Shown here: one piece after another, positions 57,874 through 64,000 of the stretch
How positions within the stretch are numbered: the stretch's first letter is position 1
Layout: each line of letters begins with the position of its first letter
Assembly: GCA_032629725.1 (NCBI GenBank)
Contig: JAFEVB010000008.1
Location: 992,001-1,056,000 of the forward strand
Source of the DNA: Gremmenia infestans
Lineage: Eukaryota > Ascomycota > Leotiomycetes > Helotiales > Hamatocanthoscyphaceae
Reading direction: 5' to 3'
DNA: 64,000 nt
Made by a program: the position numbers and the translations under genes
Notes under the pieces: model-generated
Told to the model about the DNA's origin: nothing
Seen by the model: only the letters and a program-made list of their open reading frames with translations
Database searches by the model: none

Positions 57874-59700
57874 ATGGGACAACACTACAAAGATATCGCG
57901 GAAATAGCCCTTAAACGCCGAGAAGCTGCAATTCCAAAGGAGTATCTCCTACCTCAAGAATCCCTCTCTAATTTACCTCAAAATTTGACAACAATTCCCA
58001 AAACCTCGGGCCACTTCACAGCTGGGGAACTAGAGATCATTGAGACCAACGCTGAAGACATACTTCTCAAAATAAAATCAAAGACATGGACCTCCCTAGA
58101 AGTCACAAAGGCTTTTAGCAAAGCTGCTATTGTTGCGCAGCAACTGGTCTGTTCAGGAATGCCCAAAATTCAGAGAAGTCAACATATGCTAACACAAAGA
58201 ACAGACAAACTGCCTAACAGAAATCCTAATCCCAGAGGCCCTCGCCCGCGCCCAATTTCTGGATGACCATCTTGCAACGACAGGTCAGGTGATAGGTCCT
58301 CTCCATGGCCTACCAATTTCTCTCAAAGACTGTATGGTCACCCCTCCCCACCCTTCATCCCTCGGCATGGCCTGCTACGCCAACGAAGCCACATCTGAGG
58401 AGACCGTACTTGTCTCCATCCTCGCCAAATTGGGAGCTGTGTTCTACGTCAAGACTAACGTCCCGACCGCCATGATGATGATGGAAACCATTAACAATGT
58501 TTGGGGGGAGACGAGGGGAGCTTACCATAGTGGGACGAGCCCTGGAGGAAGCTCTGGGGGTGAGGGTGTATTACTTGCGATGAGAGGTAGTCCCTTGGGT
58601 GTGGGGACAGACATAGGAGGGAGCATCCGAATTCCAAGTGCTTTCAATGGACTTTATGGCTTGAAGCCTACGTGAGTTCTTTAAGGTCGATTCTCAAAAA
58701 CATATCTGACAGGAGTAAAGATTTGGAAGATTCCCAGTATACGGGACGAAATCCGGGATTACGGGACAGGACTTTATCTTTTCCAACAACGGCCCAATGT
58801 CTAGATCCCTGGAAGCTATCAAGCTCTACTGCAAAGCTGTTCTCTCAACAGAAATTTCTCCTTGGAATCTAGATCCTAAATGTCTCGCTATTCCTTGGAG
58901 AGGCGAGACCATCACGCCTAAAGACCGAAAACTCCGTTTTGGGATCATCTCTGATAACGATGGTGAATGGAGCGTACACCCACCTATTTCTCGTGGCCTT
59001 GCCATGGCCAGAAAGGCACTGGAAGCTGCCGGGCATGAAGTTTTCGAATGGGCACCCACCAATCACCCCGAAATGGCACAGGAAATGAACTCTTCTTTCC
59101 ATACGCTTGGGGGTGCAGCAATCCTGAGCCTGACAGAGCAACACGAGGAGCCGGTTTTCGGGTCTATGAAGGCGTATGAAGTGACGCATAAGAAAGGAGA
59201 GGGTAACCTGGGGCCCACGAAATTGAGGGAGATGATTACGCGTAGGAATGCCTTTCAAAAGGCTTATATGGATAGGTGGAACGCAACGGCTGAGGATGGG
59301 CAGATCATGGATGGGATTATTCTGCCCTCATCACCTTGGACGGCACCGAGATTGGGGTTTACGCAGAATGTGTTCAGTGTTAACTTCACTGGAGTGTGGA
59401 ATGTTCTCGGTAGGTGTTTCTCCGCCATTTCATATGAACTGGGATTATCTAACTAACGAACTTTGGGTAGATTATCCGGTTTGCACATTTCCCGTAACTT
59501 TCACTGATAAGGATTTGGATCCAGCGAGAACATCGTGGACGCCCTTAAATGAGAAAGATGCGGCTTTGCAGGCTGATTATGATCCGGAGTTTTATCATGG
59601 TACGCCCGTAACTCTGCAGTGCGTCGGGAGACGTTTGGAAGACGAGAAGGTATTGCAGATGACGGGTATAATTGCAGATGCTCTCAAGCAGCATGTATAA
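57874..59700 (+). CDS. amidase-signature family hydrolase, 552 aa
   Basis: Exons 57874-58146, 58205-58671, 58721-59409 and 59471-59700 join in frame. The Ser-cisSer-Lys triad of the amidase signature is complete: K132 in LPISLKD, S207 in SPGGSSGGE and nucleophile S231 in GTDIGGSIR. Other supporting blocks are ALARAQFLD upstream, FGRFPVYGTKSGI and NNGPMSRSLEAIKLY, and DYPVCTFPVTF near the end. Length fits the fungal acetamidase/general amidase and FAAH-like group. It hydrolyses amides to acid and ammonia; the exact substrate is unknown. No signal peptide, so probably cytosolic. The second intron uses an AAG acceptor 8 nt past a CAG that would break the frame. Confidence 0.9.
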
Positions 59701-60472
59701 GGTTGGATATTATGACTGTATTTCAGCATAGAGGTAAATACGTAGACTATAGACACACTGATTTATTTGGAGTACTTAATCAGCTTTTAGAAAAGTCTGT
59801 TTCGAGAATATCGAGGGGCCAAAACTTGTCGGTTGCTGCCAATATATTTGAATTATATGTTCTCTTACTTCTCTACGAATCTATCCGAGCGTCAGCTTGA
59901 GGAAGTAAAACTTGGCTTTAATCTCTGGATCCCTCAACGGATGTAATACATAAACAACTACGGCTTCCAAATTCATCCCTCTGGTATTTCCTTTCTTCGA
60001 TATGATTTTTAGTGCCAATGACTCAAGTTAGTAGAGGTATGGTTCATAATGATTACATGAGAACATGAGAAGCAGGACATCGAAAGCAGACAAAATCTAC
60101 CGGGAAAAGCGAGTAAAAGGGGGGAGTTATTGACTTCTCAAGAAACAACCAAGTACAATCACTACTAGTCAATAAGTTTTAATATACCACCTTGGAATAT
60201 TCTCTCAATTAAAGCACCCGCGTATGATTTCCAGCACCCATAACATCATAAATTCATGATCTCGTGGAAAGTCTCTATCAATATAGTCCAAGAAAGTGAA
60301 TTAAAGAAGACGAGGACGAGGCTGTCAATCCCTCGCCTCGCTTCGCTGGTTGCCTCTGGTTACTGTACTATAGCGCAAAAACATCGTCATTGATATCAAA
60401 CCTCAGCACCACAACCCCAAACTCCATACCAAAAGAACGATTTCCCGGAACACACAAACCAATCAATACAAA
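59701..60472. other. intergenic region, amidase to POLD4
   Basis: 0.8 kb with no gene; amidase 3' region and POLD4 promoter. Confidence 0.5.
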
Positions 60473-61213
60473 ATGCCAGCAACACGCCGCTCCCGCACCT
60501 CCAGCGGCCCCGCCCTAAAGGGTTCTCAGAAAACCCTCTCTTTCGGGCCTACGAAGTCCTCGAAACCCACCTCCAAGAAGACCAACAAAGTCCCCGCCTC
60601 TCCCCTGTCCAAAACCGTCGACATAAACCAAGACCAAGATGAAGATATTGCTGGAGATGTAAGTGGGGATGTAGATGTAGATGTAGGACACGTCACATCA
60701 TCAGCAGCAATCGCCTCACAAACAACCGCCGAATCGCAGCGTGTGAAGAACGAAGGACCAAGCGCAGAGGAAGAAAAGGCGCGCAAGGTGAGCGATGCGC
60801 AGGTGCGGCGGTATTGGAAGGAGAGGGAGGCGGAGCGAAGGGCGCCGAGGGTACATCAGGGGGATCTGGGGGTTGAGGAGAAGGTTTTGAGGTTGTGGGA
60901 TATGAGTAGTCAATATGGTGTAAGTTGCCCCCCTCTACCATTACCTCTTTCCACCTCCGTCTCTATCTGCATCGATTCCTACCAGCAGGGTGTATTTAAG
61001 CTGAGCTATGAATGCTAATGTTTGTTTATTTTATAGCCAGCTATAGGAATTGCACGTACGAAGCGCTGGGTGCGGGCGAATAAGTTGGGCTTGAATCCGC
61101 CGATTGAGGTTCTGGCTGTGTTGATCAAGGAGGGGGAGAGGGGGAATATGGGGGGTGAGAGGGCGTATGTGGATGAGTTGATGAGTAGCAAGTTTGTGGT
61201 TGGGGATGCGTGA
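60473..61213 (+). CDS. cdm1: DNA polymerase delta subunit 4 (Cdm1/p12), 207 aa
   Basis: Exons 60473-60919 and 61037-61213 join in phase 0. The N-terminus is basic and disordered, with a PIP-box-like motif QKTLSF at 19-24. The conserved C-terminal domain reads VLRLWDMSSQYGPAIGIART, KRWVRANKLGLNPP, EVLAVLI, the signature of the POLD4/Cdm1 family. The small subunit stabilises the polymerase delta holoenzyme and helps it bind PCNA. It exists in fission yeast and filamentous fungi but not in budding yeast. An acidic Asp/Val repeat (about residues 55-72) lies in the linker. Confidence 0.9.
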
Positions 61214-61576
61214 GAAGTGAGTGAATAGATGATGGGATGACTTATGACGGTTATTAAGGCCGGTGAAGACAGCGAGAATTTCATGTACAATGTGCTGGAT
61301 ATGATGGAGTTGCTCGGGGGTTGGTGGTTTGGTGGACTGGGGCGTTTGGTTGGTTTGGCTTGGCTTCTACAACTCTACAACGGCTGTAAACTACGGAGCT
61401 ACAGATGTTGGGTACTTTGTGGGGGCGATTCGGCATAGCACTCATGGCTTGGTACACACAATGCAAATACATGTCATGATCATCGCAGATTCATTTCCCA
61501 TTAAAACTCATATCTGCTAAAGCAATTCTTGTTCTACATGCAAAGAAGCAACCCCAAAAGCTCGGCTAAAAACAAT
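61214..61576. other. intergenic, convergent 3' ends
   Basis: 0.36 kb between POLD4 and acl1, with a TTGGT/GGTTTGG G-T-rich tract (61318-61366). No gene. Confidence 0.5.
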
Positions 61577-63614
61577 CTACATTTGCACCTCAACACGACC
61601 CACGCTGCCTGGAGCTGCACCAGATTGCAGGGTTGGCAAGAGGTAGGTGATATCATCCCAAGGATGTCTGTAAAGACCAGTACGCAGTCTCTTTTGATCA
61701 AGGTAATGGGCAATCAAACCAATGCTGCGACCCAAGACGAACAGACCGTTCAATACACCCATTTGCATGTAGTCTTCAGCCTCCTCTGGCGTGAACGCGC
61801 CGCAGTTGCGCATCAGATCAACGAAGCAAACGGCCACGGCGCCATCGACGTTCAAGATCAAGTTGTCCTTCTTCGAAGTGGTGACCGACTCGACAGCAAG
61901 AGCATAGTCGAGCATCTTGCAACTGGGGAAACGCTTCTTGACAAACTCCTTCACAAGCTCGACACGAAGATCAGGGTTGTTGCGGGACTTGACCTTGTGG
62001 CCAATACCTGGGATGAGCTTGTTCTGCTTGCGCATGGTGTCGACGAAATCACGTGGGCTAAGGCCCTTGTCGAAGGCCTTGGAGAACTCCTCAGCAGCAC
62101 CATCAAGAGCACCGCCGAATCTTGATCCAATGGTCAAGAGACCACTGACAAGCGCACTGATCAAATCCTTTCCTGCTCTTGTAGTAATAATCGTGTTCAT
62201 CGCACCGGAGACGGCTGGACCGTGATCGGCAGTCAACATGAGCACCATCTCAAGAAACTTGCTAGCATAGTCTGGGAGACGACGACGGAACCAGAGAAGC
62301 GACATAACACCTCCAATACCAATGTCCTCTCTGAAAACATCTGAAATTGGCATACCAGCGTACAACAGCTCTTGTCCACGGTCATCGGAGATGGTTGAGA
62401 TGAAGGCAGCGGGCTTACGGATGAGACCAAGTTCTTGAGCCCATGCGTAATCTATGGGGATCTTTGGTACAACGGGCTCTGGTTGTGGGACAATGGTACC
62501 ATCTTTGACGAGCTTTTGGTAGACTTGGCTCACAAGCTGTGGCAGGTCCTCGAAAGTGTCTGGGACGAAGAACCCAGCCTCTTTCATGGACTTGTTCTTT
62601 ACGGCGGCGGTCTCGAGCTGCGAGTTGGCGAATGAACCAGCATGTCCGAATTGAACTTCAGTCTTGAACATACTTGCACAAGTCCCAATTGCCCATGCAA
62701 CGATCGGCTTTGTAATGATTCCTGCCTTTACAGCCTCAATGACTCGGTATTCCTCAACACCTCCAACCTCTCCCAAAAGGAGCAAGATTTTGCATTCGGG
62801 GTCGGCTTCGTATCTCAGGAGATGGTCAATGAAAGTTGTGCCGGGGTATCTATCACCACCAATGGCTACACCCTCATAGACACCATCCGTAGTGTTCGCA
62901 ACAATGTTGTTCAACTCGTTGGACATACCACCGGACTTGGAGACATATCCTACTGATCCCTTGCGGTACAGCTTTGAGGCTACGATGTTGTCCATCATAC
63001 CACCAGTGTTACCAATCTTGAAGGATCCAGGCTTAATTCCACCGACGGTGGCAGGGCCAATAATGGTAATGCCCTTCTTCTTGGCTACGTGGAGAATCTC
63101 ACGGGCACGCTGTATTGGTGGTTAGAACCATAAGTAGCGCAATATTGGTTTCTAGACTTACTCTTTCCGGCACACCCTCAGCAATGATGGCAATTGATTT
63201 TATTTGAGGATATTCCATAAGCTCCATAGTCGAGGTGTAGACACTTCGAGATGATGCAAAGTTCACCACTGTGTCTACATCACTGTGCTTTGCCATTGCC
63301 TTGTTCACATCCTGGTAGACTGGCAGCAGAGTCTCGCTGGTTCCCCAGTACATCTTGCTGACGAATTGACCGCCGAATGTGTATATGATGCCTGCAACCG
63401 AAGGCGTTTTGCGCTTACAGATGAAGTCGAAGTCGAGCATGCCCTGGACAGCTCGGGGCTGGAGACCGTAGACAAAACATCTCGTCTTATCGTGGAAGAG
63501 GGTGTGTTCAGCACGAGGGCTCAGAGGCCGGCTGGGTGCAGCGAAACGGCGGATGTTGTCATTGGCCGAGTTGCCAGGAGCTGGGCTTGTGCCATTTGTG
63601 GTGGTAGAAGGCAT
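61577..63614 (-). CDS. acl1: ATP-citrate lyase subunit 1 (catalytic, citrate-synthase-like), 661 aa
   Basis: Minus-strand exons 63614-63162 and 63109-61577 join in phase 0. The start MPSTTTNGTSPAPGN is the first ATG with coding character. The succinyl-CoA-synthetase-like half includes GPATVGGIKPG, YVSKSGGMSNEL and the phospho-histidine loop VQFGHAGSFA. The citrate-synthase-like half has ADHGPAVSGAMNTIITTRAG, IPGIGHKVKSRNNPD and FVLGRSIGLIAHYLDQKRLR. In filamentous ascomycetes the enzyme has two subunits, and this is the one homologous to the C-terminal part of the animal enzyme. With Acl2 it makes cytosolic acetyl-CoA and oxaloacetate from citrate for lipids, sterols and histone acetylation. 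acl1 and acl2 are often divergent neighbours, so acl2 may start just beyond the right edge. Confidence 0.96.
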
Positions 63615-64000
63615 CGTGTAGATAATGAGAGGGAGATCTTGAAGAGAGATGAGCGTTAGCAAGGAAATTGGTTTGGAGATAGGTTTGCAAGGCGTGGAGA
63701 GACAGGATTACTGCACTCCGTAAGCTGAGTAGAGATTGTCGTACCTTTGCTTTTTCGCGTAAAAAGGACAATCGTTAAACAGGATGGAAAAGCGATGCGA
63801 TGCGAGGCAATGCAGCTGAGGTGTGATGTGCCAGAAGAGAAGAGGACAATTGGGGACAGAGATAGAGTTATCCGGATGAATTGGAGAATAACAGAAGAGG
63901 TGTCGAAGGAGGAAGGACGGCTAGCTGATTGTTGAACAATTAAAGTCAATACCCCCGGGCCGTCAACAAGTTTTGCCTATGTACGGACCACCGAAAGGTA
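63615..64000. promoter_or_regulatory. acl1 promoter region at window edge
   Basis: These 386 bp upstream of acl1 show no start codon with coding character on the plus strand within the window. If acl2 is divergent here, as in relatives, its start lies outside. Confidence 0.45.

Overview
The window is nuclear DNA of a filamentous ascomycete (Pezizomycotina; a Leotiomycete-like genome is my inference). The evidence is short spliceosomal introns (mostly 45-110 nt, GTAAGT/GTATGT donors, CTAAC/CTGAC branch points), a fungal-type ATP-citrate lyase subunit, an NRC-2 kinase with a DFD motif, and full Arp3, Uba2, PRMT5, TFIIH and POLD4 genes. No CRISPR, insertion sequence, intact transposon, tRNA or rRNA gene was found. 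I rebuilt 23 protein genes by joining exons in frame. All splice joins are read from sequence and have not been checked against RNA.

Layout. 1-4.8 kb: a small Cys/His-rich gene and gene-poor DNA. 4.8-8.2 kb: a 1030-residue disordered protein with an N-terminal eIF4E-binding motif (4E-T-like). 10.7-12.8 kb: AGC kinase NRC-2. 14.4-23.6 kb: UCS myosin chaperone (She4/Rng3), divergent TFIIH subunit Tfb4, taspase-like threonine peptidase, Arp3. 25.9-37.7 kb: Zn alcohol dehydrogenase, an atypical SDR, ribosomal protein L26, an MFS sugar transporter, an aquaporin-like channel, separated by long gene-poor stretches. 38.4-51.9 kb: a compact block with PRMT5, SmF, a DUF866 zinc protein, a PPR-like mitochondrial protein, queuosine salvage glycosylase (Qng1), SUMO E1 subunit Uba2 and a mitochondrial 3-oxoacyl reductase. 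52.5-63.6 kb: an Aur1-like PAP2 enzyme, elongin C, a small secreted protein, an amidase, DNA polymerase delta small subunit, and ATP-citrate lyase subunit 1.

Functional threads are mostly housekeeping. PRMT5 methylates Sm proteins and sits beside a gene for an Sm protein (SmF). Arp3 and the UCS chaperone both serve actin/myosin function. Mitochondrial fatty-acid synthesis (Oar1), cytosolic acetyl-CoA supply (Acl1) and sphingolipid headgroup transfer (Aur1-like) touch lipid metabolism, as does NRC-2/Fpk1-type flippase signalling. No obvious secondary-metabolite or defence cluster is visible.

The most interesting items are the 4E-T-like protein, introns that appear to skip a CAG/TAG crowding the branch point and use AAG instead, a possible poison exon in PRMT5, an SDR without the catalytic tyrosine, an aquaporin with NLA in place of the second NPA, tiny exons in SmF and elongin C, a small Cys/His protein and a candidate secreted effector.
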